Assembly: GCA_964523105.1 (NCBI GenBank)
Contig: CAZFZN010000018.1
Location: forward strand, 62,001-126,000
Direction of reading: 5' to 3'
Length of the DNA stretch: 64,000 bases
DNA from: V1-33 sp964523105
GTDB taxonomy: Bacteria > Verrucomicrobiota > Verrucomicrobiia > Verrucomicrobiales > V1-33
Shown here: piece by piece, positions 32,478-44,169 of the stretch
How the letters are laid out: each line of letters opens with the position of its first letter
Position numbering within the stretch: the stretch's first letter is position 1
Translations under genes and position numbers: made by a program
The notes under the pieces: generated by a model
What the model saw: the letters and a program-made list of their open reading frames with translations, nothing else
What the model was told of the DNA's origin: nothing
The model's database searches: none

Positions 32478-35144
32478 CTAATTCCTCCTCACGCGGAAAA
32501 ACCTCATCAGTTGATTCCCGGAGGGATAGGCGCGGATTTCGGTCCTTCCCTGGCCGATGATGCCGGTTTCAAGGTCGTTCCAATGGGCAAGATCGGTTGA
32601 GGCCTCCACATTGTGGGACGCGCCCTGCAGTGCGGGAAAGCGGAGTTGGACCCTGGAGCCATCAGTCATTTGCACAGCACCGACTTTGAAATCGGGGGCG
32701 GTGGAGGAGTTCAGCGGATGGCCGCCAAACTCAACCTCGCAGGCGTCGTTGTAGCCATCGTCATCGGTATCGGCCCGCGCGGGATTGGTGCCGTAAATCA
32801 CGATTTCGTCATGGGCACTCAGCCCGTCGCCATCGATATCCGAGGTGTCGGGCACGAAGCTCGCGAATATTGTCTTATCAGCATCCATCAAAACTGACAG
32901 CGGGTTATCCGTTCCCGTGGCATCGCCGGACCACCCGCCGAAGACATAGCCGGGGCCGGGCGCGGCGCCGGGCGTGGCGGTCGTTCCGGTTTCGTAATCA
33001 CCACCTCCTGACACAATCCCCTGGCCATTGCTGACCGCAATCGAGAGCACCGCCCGGGGGCTGAACACATAAGCCGCTCCGGAGGAGGAAGCCAGGTTGT
33101 CGTTCTGGTTGCCGTTCACTCCCGTCGCGCTGCCGTCCTCCCATGGCGCCCCGACGACCAACGTGCCGCCCGACACCGCGACGGAGTATCCAAACCAATC
33201 GCTGCTTTCGGTATTGGACGCCTTGAGGTAGGCCTGCCGGGCCCACGCGGTGCCGCTGCGGCTAAACAGATAGGCCGCTCCGGACTGAGCGGCTGAGTTG
33301 TCGGTCTCGTCGCCGTTTACCCCGGTCGCAAAGCTTGATTCCCTGTTTGCCCCGACGACCACCCTGTCGCCGGACACCGCAATGGAATAGCCGAAGAAGT
33401 CGCCGGCTTCGGTGTTGGATGCCTTGAGATAGGCCTGCTGGGTCCAGTCCGCCCCGTTGCGAACAAACACATAGGCGGCGCCGGAGTTTTCAGCCGAATT
33501 GTTAGCCTGACTGCCGTTCACGCCCGTGCCGCTGCTGTCTTCGCTGGGAGCCGTGACCGCCACCGTATCGCCGGAAACCGCGACGGAATATCCAAACCAG
33601 TCCTGGAATTCAGTGTTGGACGCTTTGAGGTAGGCTTGTTGCGTCCATTCGGCGCCGTCGCGCACAAAGACGTAGGCAGCTCCCGCGTAGGGCAGGGAGG
33701 TGTCGGCCTGATTGCCGTTCACTCCGGTCGCGCTGCTGGATTCGCCCGGGGCTCCGGCGACCAGCGTGTCGCCGGATACAGCGATCGAAATGCCGAACTG
33801 GTTGCCCGCTTCGGTGGTGGAGGCCTTGAGGTAGGCCTGTTGGGACCACGCCGTGCCGCTGCGCACAAACACATAGGCCGCCCCGGAGGAACTGGTCGAA
33901 TTGTCGGCCTGGTTGCCATTCACTCCGGTCGCACTGCTGTCTTCCAAATAAGCTCCGACGACCACCGTGTCGCCGGACACCGCGACGGACCAGCCAAACT
34001 CGTCGGTGGCTCCGGTATTGGACGCTTTGAGGTAGGCCTGCTGGGTCCATGTCGTGCCGCTGCGCACAAACACATAGGCCGCTCCGGACTGCGCGGCTGA
34101 GTTGTTGGTCTGGTTGCCATCGACCCCGGTCGCACTGCTGGATTCGCCAGGCGCTCCGACGACCACCGTGTCGCCGGACACGGCAACGCAATGACCAAAG
34201 TTATCGCCAAATCCGGGGTTGGACGCCTTGAGGTAGGCCTGCTGTGTCCAGGTCGTTCCGTTGCGCACAAACACATAGGCCGCTCCGGCGAAAGAGGCTG
34301 CATTGTCAGCCTGGTTGGCGTTCACCCCGGCCGCGCTGCTGTCTTCGCCAGGAGCCCCGATCACCACCGTGTCGCCGGACACCGCGACGGAACGCCCAAA
34401 ATCATCGATGGGGTCGGTATTGGACGCCTTGAGGTAGGCTTGCTGCCGTGCGACCGGATCGACGGTGATGGGATACGTTGCGCCCGCGTCCTCCACCACC
34501 ACGCGAAATTCCGTGTTTGCGCCGCTATCCGCCACGAAACGCGTGGGCACGACTTTCCCGTCAGCATCCCAGGCTTTGAGACCGCCGTAGGTCAGGGTTG
34601 CGATACCGTCATCATTCAAGAATGCCACGCTGGCCCCCCCGGCGGAGATTTCCGGCCGCAGGCCGCCGCGCACGGCGAGGTTGAGATGGAACGCGCCGCT
34701 GCCGCCCGCGGACCCCGGGCGATGGCTGAATGTCCAGCCTTGCTCCAATCCCCGGGAATCGTTCACAAACCACTCCGTGAGGCCTTCCCCGCGGATATAG
34801 AAAATTTCGCCGCCATCCCGCCTCACCCCGGTCGCTGCCCCCCATCCCGCCAATTCCAATCCCCACGTCCAGCCTCCTGCATCAGGCGTTACGGTGAATC
34901 CCCGGCCGTCGAACTTCGTCAGCCATGCCTGACCCGGATTGCGGGCCTGATAGCCTCCCTCTGTATCGGCGACGATGGCATGCCGGTGCTTCTCGTATGA
35001 GCTCCGGATGCCTGACCAGTCGGCGTCGTTCAGGCCTTGTGGTGTTTTGGACGGCTCACGATTCGCCGGCACGGGCGCATCCGCACCGGGTGAACAAGTC
35101 ATGGAAACGAGCAGACCAACTACGAACACAGGGAATGTTTCCAT
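32478..35144 (-). CDS. Large secreted FG-GAP/integrin-like repeat protein
   Basis: 888 residues, N-terminal hydrophobic signal with a Cys at about 17 (possible lipoprotein or signal peptide). A unique N-terminal domain (~20-230) is followed by seven tandem repeats of about 66 residues, each with QAYLKAS, FG-S-AVSGDT, VVGAP-E-SSATGVNG and GAAYVF: FG-GAP-type blades, predicted beta-propeller. Then an InlB-type repeat segment (YVFGGWSGDATG), calcium-binding thrombospondin-3-like motifs (DIDGDGLS, DTDDDGYND) and a short C-terminal domain. Extracellular or surface adhesion role is inferred. The repeats are similar at DNA level (198-bp period, ~33050-34450), making recombinational copy change likely. 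Confidence 0.88.
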   Translation of the reverse strand: METFPVFVVGLLVSMTCSPGADAPVPANREPSKTPQGLNDADWSGIRSSYEKHRHAIVADTEGGYQARNPGQAWLTKFDGRGFTVTPDAGGWTWGLELAGWGAATGVRRDGGEIFYIRGEGLTEWFVNDSRGLEQGWTFSHRPGSAGGSGAFHLNLAVRGGLRPEISAGGASVAFLNDDGIATLTYGGLKAWDADGKVVPTRFVADSGANTEFRVVVEDAGATYPITVDPVARQQAYLKASNTDPIDDFGRSVAVSGDTVVIGAPGEDSSAAGVNANQADNAASFAGAAYVFVRNGTTWTQQAYLKASNPGFGDNFGHCVAVSGDTVVVGAPGESSSATGVDGNQTNNSAAQSGAAYVFVRSGTTWTQQAYLKASNTGATDEFGWSVAVSGDTVVVGAYLEDSSATGVNGNQADNSTSSSGAAYVFVRSGTAWSQQAYLKASTTEAGNQFGISIAVSGDTLVAGAPGESSSATGVNGNQADTSLPYAGAAYVFVRDGAEWTQQAYLKASNTEFQDWFGYSVAVSGDTVAVTAPSEDSSGTGVNGSQANNSAENSGAAYVFVRNGADWTQQAYLKASNTEAGDFFGYSIAVSGDRVVVGANRESSFATGVNGDETDNSAAQSGAAYLFSRSGTAWARQAYLKASNTESSDWFGYSVAVSGGTLVVGAPWEDGSATGVNGNQNDNLASSSGAAYVFSPRAVLSIAVSNGQGIVSGGGDYETGTTATPGAAPGPGYVFGGWSGDATGTDNPLSVLMDADKTIFASFVPDTSDIDGDGLSAHDEIVIYGTNPARADTDDDGYNDACEVEFGGHPLNSSTAPDFKVGAVQMTDGSRVQLRFPALQGASHNVEASTDLAHWNDLETGIIGQGRTEIRAYPSGNQLMRFFRVRRN

Positions 35145-35678
35145 AGGGATGTCGCCGGTGGTTCATCCGGCAGATTTCTGCTAGAAGAGTACCTGATGGT
35201 GATCCGGTGAGCAAGAATGAATGCTGCGAAATTCCAGGGATGAAATCCGACGCTGGGAAACGGCCGCCCAACGGCCGGTGGATCTGTCAGAGCGGCGCAT
35301 CTGCCAAGGCGCAATAGTGGACAGACTGTTCACCACAGGGAGTATTCGGGAGCATGCAGTGGCCGTGGCGGAAAAGACAGGGTGCCGGCTGTGCAAGCAA
35401 CTTGCCGGGACCCGGGCTCATTAAGGCAAATAGTGCTGCGATGAACGCCCGTAGGGACGCCCCGGATTCGTCCGACTCCCCTGAAGACCCCATGTCCACA
35501 CTCATGAAATGAGCCCCGGAACGGCACTCCGGATTCGCGGAGTTCCATGCGCCGGCGGCAGCCCTGGTGGCGGGGGCGGCCAGCGGGGTCCCGCCTTTCG
35601 AGACTTGGCAAAGCCCGGCGGCTGTGCTTGTCTCGCGCGTCCCGCCGCTCCGCCTGCCAATTCCCAGCCCTGCCCGCC
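35145..35678. other. 534-base divergent intergenic region
   Basis: Lies between the FG-GAP gene (minus) and the SGNH-like gene (plus), so it should hold both promoters; I cannot place them. It contains the second copy of a dispersed repeat (35539-35602) and G/C-rich sequence. The frame of the downstream gene is open back to 35547, but that part is repeat-derived. Confidence 0.6.
35539..35602. repeat. Short dispersed repeat, copy 2
   Basis: Shares 20 identical and about 40 similar bases with 32213-32273. Located upstream of the SGNH-like gene. Confidence 0.55.
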
Positions 35679-36809
35679 GTGCCCCCCAAACTTCTGCGAA
35701 ATCTTTTTCTCATCCCGGTCATCCTGTGGGCGCTCTTCGAATTGATCTGCTGGCTGTTCGTGCGTTTTCCCATGGAGCCGCTCCGCAACCTGGACCTCAA
35801 CAATGACATCGCCGGGTTCAAAAAGGAGGTCCGGATCGTGTTCGGCGACGATCAGGTGCGTTATCTCGACTGGACGGAGGGCGCGAAACCCGATGGAACG
35901 GTGCGCATCCTCTGCGTCGGCGGGCTGGCCACGCTGGGCATGCTGCAGGCGGCGGAGGACACATGGTGGGGAAGGGTGCACCAGGGCCTCAAGGCAAACG
36001 GTCTGAAAGTGCAGACGGCGGCGCGGGGATTCGACCGCACCACCGTGCTCGAGATGGCCGTGGGCCTGACGCTTTTGGTGGAACGGCTGAAACCGGATGT
36101 CATCGTGCTCAACGCCGGCTTCGATGACGTGATCGTTCCCGCGGCGGACTATGTCTATGATCCTGACAAGCGCGCCAGGCTGTCGGCGCCGGTCGCCCCG
36201 TCCTCCCTCAAACAAATGGTGCTCAAACTGAGTCAGGCCGCCCGCTTCAAGCGCTGGTGGAGCCGCGACAGCGAAGCCAAACAGATGCAGAACCAAATGG
36301 GGCGGAAAGACGTGTATAAGAAGTTCTTCGAGGAGCGAAAGGAGGCGATCGCCAAACTCCCCCTGCATGAGGGCATCCTGCGCATGGGCAGCTCCAACGA
36401 TCCGGTGCAGGAGTATCTCAACGGCCTCGCCGCCATGCGCGACCTCGCCGCGACTCACGGCGCCGTGCTTGTCCTGACAGGAGAGGCTGCGCTGCATGAC
36501 AGTGTCATGAGCCACACCGCCCAGAGCAGTCTGCTGGCCTACATCACGCTGGAGAAACCCTCGCCCGACGGCAATGCCCCGGCGGCCCGGCCCGATCCGG
36601 CGTGGGTCATGCGCGAGATGGACCGCTTTGCATCCAAAGCGGAATCCTTCGCGGCCGACAACAAGCTCGCATGGGTCAACCTCAACGGCCAGGTGGAGCG
36701 CTCCTCCGATAATTTCTTTACCGACGTCATCCTCACCGACGCCGGGGCGGCGGCGGCCGGAGCGATTCTGCTGCCCGTGGTGGAGAAAGCCGTGCGCGGC
36801 GGAAAGTGA
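35679..36809 (+). CDS. Membrane-anchored SGNH-hydrolase-like protein
   Basis: 376 residues if translation starts at the GTG at 35679, directly before a transmembrane segment (LLRNLFLIPVILWALFELI). The soluble part follows the SGNH fold order (ILCVGGLATLG in place of a GDS block, VIVLNAGFDD, then a C-terminal LTDAG), but the nucleophile Ser and the catalytic His motif are not convincingly present, so activity is doubtful. Proteins of this type occur in cell-envelope and glycan-modification loci. An upstream ATG at 35547 is open but lies in repeat-like sequence, which is why GTG was preferred. Confidence 0.72.
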   Translation: MPPKLLRNLFLIPVILWALFELICWLFVRFPMEPLRNLDLNNDIAGFKKEVRIVFGDDQVRYLDWTEGAKPDGTVRILCVGGLATLGMLQAAEDTWWGRVHQGLKANGLKVQTAARGFDRTTVLEMAVGLTLLVERLKPDVIVLNAGFDDVIVPAADYVYDPDKRARLSAPVAPSSLKQMVLKLSQAARFKRWWSRDSEAKQMQNQMGRKDVYKKFFEERKEAIAKLPLHEGILRMGSSNDPVQEYLNGLAAMRDLAATHGAVLVLTGEAALHDSVMSHTAQSSLLAYITLEKPSPDGNAPAARPDPAWVMREMDRFASKAESFAADNKLAWVNLNGQVERSSDNFFTDVILTDAGAAAAGAILLPVVEKAVRGGK

Positions 36810-36894
36810 CCGGCCCGGTTGTCCTCACAGTCAGAAGCGATTCTTTACCACTGCCCGGGCAGCCCGCCGCTCTCCGGCCCAACGAAATCAAATC

Positions 36895-38331
36895 ATGTCC
36901 CCCACGGTTTCATTCATTGCCGGATTTCTCGCCGCCGCGGCCATCGCGTGGCTGTTCCGGCGGCGCGGGATGAAGCAAATCCGGGGACTGGAACAGGAGC
37001 GCGAAGAACTGCTCACCGAGGAAAGCCGCATGTTTTCGTTTCTGCACGAAATCGGCGAGAATCTCGCGCATGACCTCGGTCTGCGCCGGCTATACGAAGA
37101 CATCGTCAACGGCGTCTCGCGCGTCGTGGGAGCCGACGGGGCGGCACTTTATCTGCACGATCCGCGCGCCGGCGGCGCCCTTGTGCCGGCGGCCCTGACA
37201 AAGGATTGTCCGGCACTGATCGAACTCCCGGAGCCGTTGCTCGGCGAAAGCTCGGCCGCGCTCCACAGCCGGCTGCTGCTCACGGCGGCCTCCGCTTCCG
37301 AAGGACTGCTGGGCGTTTGTTACGCCTCGCAGACGCCGGTCAGCACCGGGCCGCTCCTGCTGGGCGGAGGCCACTGGCGCGGCCGCCTCGCCTCCTCTCA
37401 GGCGGGCATCAGCGTCATGGTGGCGCCCGTGACGTCAGGGTCGCGCCGGCTCGGTGTGCTCGCCGCAGTGCAGCTGGCGGAGAAGGAGACTTTCACCACG
37501 CATGAGTTCGAGGTTTTCCGCAGCGCCGCCGAGCAGAGCGCTTTCGCGCTCGCCAGCGCCCTGACACATCAGGAGGCGATGGACAAGCGCCGCATCGAGG
37601 AGGAACTCCGCTCCGCCAGCGAAGTGCAGCGGATTCTGCTGCCGGAAATGCCGCCGGAGTTTGGCGGCTGGCGCATCGCCGCCACCAATTCCGCGGCCAA
37701 AGTGATGAGCGGCGACTACTACGATTTCATTCCTCTCGACTCCGGCCGCGCCGCCGTGATCGTAGCCGATGTTTCCGGCAAGGGCATTCCCGCCAGTCTT
37801 GTCATGGCCACCTGCCGGGCGCTGCTGCGCGGACTGGCCCGCGGCGAACGCTCCCCCACCGCCACACTGGCCCGGGTGAACCGGGAACTCTGGAACGACG
37901 TGCGCGAGGACATGTTCATTTCCCTCGCAGCCTGCCTGCTCGATCAGTCCAGCCCCCGCGTCGTGCTGAGCCGCGCCGGTCACGACGCCCCGCTGCTTTA
38001 CTCCCGCGCCCGCGGCACCATCGAACCGGTGAAGCCGCCGGGGCTCGCACTCGGCGTGGACAGCGGCAAGGTTTTCGAGCGGGTGACCCGGGACCATGAG
38101 TTCACCATGGAAAGCGGCGACTGTCTGCTTCTCTACACCGATGGAGTGAACGAAGCCGTGAACGGGGAGGGGGATGAATTCGGCATGGCGGCCCTGACTG
38201 AAACCTTCCGTCAGGCGGCGCCCGGCGGTGCGGCTTCCGTGGTGCAGGCCATCATGGCGGCCGTGCAGGGCTTTGCGGGAGACCAGCCGCAACACGATGA
38301 CATCACGATCATCGCCATCGAGCGGGTGTGA
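36895..38331 (+). CDS. Membrane GAF-PP2C (SpoIIE/RsbU-type) serine phosphatase
   Basis: 478 residues from the ATG at 36895. N-terminal transmembrane helix (~4-21), short coiled coil, GAF-like domain (~45-220), then a PP2C phosphatase domain (~240-478) with metal-site motifs GDYYDF, VADVSGKG (Asp292) and HDDITI (Asp468-469). Such proteins dephosphorylate anti-anti-sigma factors in partner-switching pathways. No anti-sigma kinase or STAS gene is next to it, so the partner is elsewhere. Gene is 85 bases after the SGNH-like gene. Confidence 0.92.
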   Translation: MSPTVSFIAGFLAAAAIAWLFRRRGMKQIRGLEQEREELLTEESRMFSFLHEIGENLAHDLGLRRLYEDIVNGVSRVVGADGAALYLHDPRAGGALVPAALTKDCPALIELPEPLLGESSAALHSRLLLTAASASEGLLGVCYASQTPVSTGPLLLGGGHWRGRLASSQAGISVMVAPVTSGSRRLGVLAAVQLAEKETFTTHEFEVFRSAAEQSAFALASALTHQEAMDKRRIEEELRSASEVQRILLPEMPPEFGGWRIAATNSAAKVMSGDYYDFIPLDSGRAAVIVADVSGKGIPASLVMATCRALLRGLARGERSPTATLARVNRELWNDVREDMFISLAACLLDQSSPRVVLSRAGHDAPLLYSRARGTIEPVKPPGLALGVDSGKVFERVTRDHEFTMESGDCLLLYTDGVNEAVNGEGDEFGMAALTETFRQAAPGGAASVVQAIMAAVQGFAGDQPQHDDITIIAIERV

Positions 38332-38465
38332 TACCGCTCCGCACCTGCGGATGAGTTTGTCAGTTTGAACGAAATGGACTGTCCGGTGCTCCAAGTGCGG
38401 GCAGTCGCATTCTGGACTTGCACAGCCGGCCCTCAGCCGACGACATGCAGCCTTCACGCCCCGCC

Positions 38466-38915
38466 ATGAAATTCACCCCGCTCACCCTTGCCGCTCTCGC
38501 CGCATTCACTCTGCCGGCCTGTGACACGGTCGATCAAATATTCGATCCCCAGCCGCCCAACCACGCCGAGGATCCCGTGGCGGTGGTGCCGGCCGATTTC
38601 CTCTACACGCGTTATGCTCCCCTCAACGAGTGGCTGGACGAGGCCGTGAGGGTGCAGATCATCGATACCCCGCTGATGTCCGTGTTCGACCACCCCGCGC
38701 TGCGCGGACTGCAGTATCACATCGTGAAGGCTCCGCCGGACAATCCGACGATCACGATCGACAAAATCGCCCTGACCCGCCGGCAGTTGCTCTGGGTCAT
38801 CGCCCACGACCACCAGTTTCACATGACTCCGAACTTCGGCCCGAACGGAGAGGTGAATTACATCGAAATCCGCAGCCGCAGTGTGGACCTGCCCAAGAGC
38901 GGACGCTACAGTTAG
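38466..38915 (+). CDS. Small lipoprotein of unknown function
   Basis: 149 residues from the ATG at 38466. Signal with lipobox LPAC (TLPACDTVD). The body contains no recognised domain; features include PADFLYTRYAPLNEWLDEAV and a basic/acidic C-terminus (YIEIRSRSVDLPKSGR). Nineteen bases before the dehydrogenase gene. Confidence 0.75.
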   Translation: MKFTPLTLAALAAFTLPACDTVDQIFDPQPPNHAEDPVAVVPADFLYTRYAPLNEWLDEAVRVQIIDTPLMSVFDHPALRGLQYHIVKAPPDNPTITIDKIALTRRQLLWVIAHDHQFHMTPNFGPNGEVNYIEIRSRSVDLPKSGRYS

Positions 38916-38934
38916 GCCTGACATCCCGCTGATC

Positions 38935-39957
38935 ATGTCCGCCGCAGTCGTCAACTTCGGTCCCGAACCCGGGTCCGTCGAAATCCGGGAAAAGGAAAAA
39001 CCGTCCATCGGCGACGAGGACGTGCTCCTGGAAGTCGCGGCCGTCGGTGTGTGCGGCAGCGACCTGCACCAGTGGACCGCGTCGCACAGCTGGCCGGTGA
39101 ACTACCCCGTGGTGCTCGGCCATGAATTCAGCGGACGCGTCGCGCAGACCGGCCGGGCGGTGAAGCGCTGGCAGGAGGGCGACCGCGTGGTCAGCGAGAC
39201 CGCCGCCGTCATCGATCCGGACAATCCGATGACGCGCCGCGGGCTCTACAATCTGGACACCACGCGCAAAGGCTTCGGCTACGGCGTGGACGGCGCCATG
39301 ACCCGCTGGGTCCGCGTGCCGGCGCGCTGTCTGCACCGCGTTCCTGACAATCTCGCGCTGGAGCGGGCCTGCCTCACCGAGCCCTGCAGCGTCGCGTGGA
39401 ATGCCGTCATCAACAATACCCGCATCACGCCCGGCGACCGCGTCATCGTGCTCGGCCCCGGCACGATCGGCATCCTCTGCGCCGCCGTGGCGCGCCTCGC
39501 TGGCGCCGAAGTCGCCATCACCGGACTCGAAGCCGACCGCCACCGCCTCAACATCGCCGCGCAATACGGCTGCACGCCCATCGTGGGAGACGCCACCGGC
39601 TGGGCGCGCGAACGCGACGGCCTCGGCGCGGACGTGGTCATCGATGCCGCCGGCGTTTCCGCCACGCTCAAGGCCGCCATTCAGCTCGTCCGCCCCGCCG
39701 GCTGGATCACCAAAGTCGGCTGGGGCCCGCAGCCGCTCGATTTTTCTCTGGACCCGCTCGTGCAGAAGAACGTGACCCTCCAGGGCAGCTTCAGCCACAA
39801 CTGGCCCGTCTGGGAACGCGTGCTGGCGATGCTCGCCAGTGGCACCTTGAACGTCGAACCCATCGTCGGCGGCCAGTGGCCGCTGCAGCAATGGCACGAA
39901 GCCTTTGAGAAAATGCACCGGGGTGAAGTGGTGAAGAGTGTGCTGATCCCCGGCTGA
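38935..39957 (+). CDS. Zinc-type medium-chain dehydrogenase (MDR/ADH family)
   Basis: 340 residues. Catalytic-zinc motif GVCGSDLH and GHEFSGRV in the GroES-like domain (~25-150), nucleotide-binding GPGTIGILCAA in the Rossmann domain (~165-190). The loop that normally holds the four structural-zinc cysteines (~90-115) contains none, as in sorbitol/threonine-dehydrogenase relatives lacking the second zinc. Oxidises a polyol, secondary alcohol or amino alcohol with NAD(P); substrate not predictable. Start at 38935 chosen because SAAVVNFGPEPG aligns with the usual N-terminus. Confidence 0.9.
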   Translation: MSAAVVNFGPEPGSVEIREKEKPSIGDEDVLLEVAAVGVCGSDLHQWTASHSWPVNYPVVLGHEFSGRVAQTGRAVKRWQEGDRVVSETAAVIDPDNPMTRRGLYNLDTTRKGFGYGVDGAMTRWVRVPARCLHRVPDNLALERACLTEPCSVAWNAVINNTRITPGDRVIVLGPGTIGILCAAVARLAGAEVAITGLEADRHRLNIAAQYGCTPIVGDATGWARERDGLGADVVIDAAGVSATLKAAIQLVRPAGWITKVGWGPQPLDFSLDPLVQKNVTLQGSFSHNWPVWERVLAMLASGTLNVEPIVGGQWPLQQWHEAFEKMHRGEVVKSVLIPG

Positions 39958-40037
39958 CGTCCGCTGCCGGCCTGCAGACCGGAGCGCATTCTGTCTTGCA
40001 AAGCCACAGCGCCGCCCCTGTAGTCGCGGCCTTTCTC

Positions 40038-41027
40038 ATGGCTAAACTCACCTACAAACAGGCCGGCGTGGATACCAAAGCCGCCGCGGAACTCGTCGGC
40101 GATGTCTTCGGTAAACTGCGCCGCCGCACCGAGTCGAAGCGGAAACTCTTCGGCGCGTTCGGACTGTTCGCCGCGGCCTACGATCTCAGTTCCTACAAAG
40201 AGCCGGTGATCGTGACCGGCTGCGACGGGGTGGGCACCAAGATGGAACTCCTGCTGGAACACGACCAGCTGGAAACCGCCGGCAAAGACCTTGTGGCCAT
40301 GAATGTGAATGACGTTCTCACCACCGGCGGCGATCCGATTCTCTTTCTCGATTACATTGGCATCGGGCACATCGACAAGAAACAGATCGCGCGCCTCATC
40401 GCGGGCATGACCGACTGGCTGAGCGCCTGCAATTGCATTCTCGCCGGCGGGGAGACGGCCGAAATGCCGGGCATCGTGCCGGATGGAATGATCGAGCTGA
40501 GCGGCTTTGCCATCGGGGCGCTGGAAAAAAAGGACCTCGTGAAGCCGGAGCGCGTCGCCGTGGGAGATGTGCTCATCGGTTATCCCAGCGATGGCTTTCA
40601 CGCCAATGGCTGGAGCCTGGTGCGCCGCGTTCTGAAAAAGCATGCCCGCAAATTCAGCGCGAAGGAGATCAAAGGCATGCTCGCACCGACGCGGCTCTAT
40701 CACAAGGAAGTGGCGGCGCTGAAAAAGTCAAAATGCGACCTCAAGGCCATGGCGCACATCACCGGCGGCGGCCTGACGGAAAACCTGGAGCGCTTCCTCG
40801 GCAGCAAAGGCGCGGACATTTCCATTCCGGAATGGAAGCTGGGGGCCATTCCCAAAGTGCTCGCGCAGTGCGATCCCGCGGATCAGATCAACACCTTCAA
40901 CATGGGCTGGGGCTGGGTGGCCATCGTGCCGCCGGGTGACAAGAAGAAGGCGCTGAAAGCCGGCCCCGGTGCCCGGGAAATCGGCGTCATTACCAAACAG
41001 CACGGGGTGCGGGTGACGGTCGGCTAG
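40038..41027 (+). CDS. purM: Phosphoribosylformylglycinamidine cyclo-ligase (AIR synthetase)
   Basis: 329 residues from the ATG at 40038 (KLTYKQAGVD is the typical N-terminus). Motifs: VTGCDGVGTK, MNVNDVLTTGGDPI, LAGGETAEMPG, GYPSDGFHANGWSL, HITGGGLTENLER and TFNMGWG, in family order and full length. Fifth step of purine synthesis: FGAM + ATP to AIR. Not in a pur operon here; neighbours are a dehydrogenase upstream and a convergent lipoprotein gene 24 bases downstream. Confidence 0.97.
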   Translation: MAKLTYKQAGVDTKAAAELVGDVFGKLRRRTESKRKLFGAFGLFAAAYDLSSYKEPVIVTGCDGVGTKMELLLEHDQLETAGKDLVAMNVNDVLTTGGDPILFLDYIGIGHIDKKQIARLIAGMTDWLSACNCILAGGETAEMPGIVPDGMIELSGFAIGALEKKDLVKPERVAVGDVLIGYPSDGFHANGWSLVRRVLKKHARKFSAKEIKGMLAPTRLYHKEVAALKKSKCDLKAMAHITGGGLTENLERFLGSKGADISIPEWKLGAIPKVLAQCDPADQINTFNMGWGWVAIVPPGDKKKALKAGPGAREIGVITKQHGVRVTVG

Positions 41028-41050
41028 TCAGGGGTGCCGGCTGCGCTGTC

Positions 41051-42193
41051 TCACCGCTTTCTGGCGAGGATCAGAGCGGATTGTCCGGCTTCGTGCTTGT
41101 AGCCCACGCCGAAGTCCATGCTGCGGACATTCGGTCCTCCCGCAGCGTAAATTTCCGCAAGGCGCGGCTGGTAATAGCTTTTGAAAATGTCGAGGACGCC
41201 GGTGTAACGGCCGTAAAAGTTCAGATTCCACGAGTCGTCGAAAGCCGTCAGCGGCACGCCGCTGTCGTCCTGCAGAATGGCATCGCTCTGACTCAGCACC
41301 GCGCTGCGGATGATGCCGAATTCCTCCGTGTGCATCAGATAGGAGGCGCTCTTCAGAAAAGTGACGCAGCGCCCGAAGGTGCGGATGAAGGCGAGGTAAC
41401 GCGAATCGCTCCGGAGTGCGAAATCGGCGAGATTGCCGGTGAAGTAGATGATCTGTTTGCCGGAGGCATTGATGATCCATCCTGGCCATGCCCCGCCGTG
41501 ATGTCCGGCCACCACGCCGCCGCCGGCGTCGAGTGAGACGGGCTGCACGCCGGAGATGTCGTAGCCCAGCCGCGCGAGAAACACCAGCACCACCGGCACC
41601 GTGCCTTTGAGCCGCGTGCGCTGGAGGTCCACGCGCATGTCCCTGGTGATGAAAAACGAGAAACTCAGTGAAGACGTGAGGCTGGTGTAGAGCCCGTCGA
41701 GCGCCGTGTTCATTTCCGGCTCCGTCAGGGTGGTCAGGCCGGGCAGCATTTCGCTTCCCTCCAGACCGCAGAGCAGCACCGTGCGGCTTCCGGGAAAGAA
41801 GGCTTCAGGGAAAAGGATATCCGGCCCGCTGAAGGGATACCAGAGAGTGGCCGGACTGCGCAGACCTCCGAGTTCGCTGCGGCTGAATGCGGCGATGCGC
41901 GGCTGGCGCTGCACGCTGAAGCGGCGCCAGAGTTCGTCCATGTTCTGCGCATAGCGCTGCCAGTGTTCCGTTTGCCTGATGGCGAGCAGCGGCGAGTTGA
42001 CGCCGCCGGGCATGCCGGCGAGGAACCGGGCGGCATCGTTCCAAGCGGTCAGGGGCGCATCGATGGTCACCGCAGTTTGCAGCACACCGGCCTGACGCAC
42101 CTCCACCCCGTCCTGCGCACTCTGCTGCGCACAGCCGGTGAGAAATCCAATCACGGCGGGCAGGACGACGGCGGCAAAGAGTCGAAAGGACAT
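41051..42193 (-). CDS. Lipoprotein of unknown function
   Basis: 380 residues, signal peptide with lipobox LTGC. Mixed alpha/beta body with a conserved-looking segment FSGPDILFPEAFFPGS, LLCGLEGSE and GHHGGAWPGW; no recognised active site. It is 46 bases downstream of dnaX on the same strand and may be co-transcribed. Confidence 0.78.
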   Translation of the reverse strand: MSFRLFAAVVLPAVIGFLTGCAQQSAQDGVEVRQAGVLQTAVTIDAPLTAWNDAARFLAGMPGGVNSPLLAIRQTEHWQRYAQNMDELWRRFSVQRQPRIAAFSRSELGGLRSPATLWYPFSGPDILFPEAFFPGSRTVLLCGLEGSEMLPGLTTLTEPEMNTALDGLYTSLTSSLSFSFFITRDMRVDLQRTRLKGTVPVVLVFLARLGYDISGVQPVSLDAGGGVVAGHHGGAWPGWIINASGKQIIYFTGNLADFALRSDSRYLAFIRTFGRCVTFLKSASYLMHTEEFGIIRSAVLSQSDAILQDDSGVPLTAFDDSWNLNFYGRYTGVLDIFKSYYQPRLAEIYAAGGPNVRSMDFGVGYKHEAGQSALILARKR

Positions 42194-42239
42194 GAAATTG
42201 GGAGACGTGAGGGGGCTCGATGGGGCTGCGCCGCACGGA

Positions 42240-44027
<1,788 letters not shown>

Positions 44028-44169
44028 AGCGCGCACGGGGCAGCGTCCGCGCTGGATTGCAAGGGAACTCGCCCCGCCGCTCACGGCGAAAATTTTCCTC
44101 ACCCGAATTGCCAGCGGGCGAATTTTTGCCAGGCTCCGGCCATTCCCCCGCCACCCCGCCTCCCCATTT

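Noticed and set aside
33050..34450. Regular repeats, possible CRISPR-like array
   Set aside because: Period of 198 bp with coding blades of a beta-propeller; no spacer structure or cas genes.
35547..35678. Longer N-terminus for the SGNH-like protein
   Set aside because: Codons derive from a dispersed repeat and are Arg-rich; the GTG at 35679 stands right before the membrane segment.
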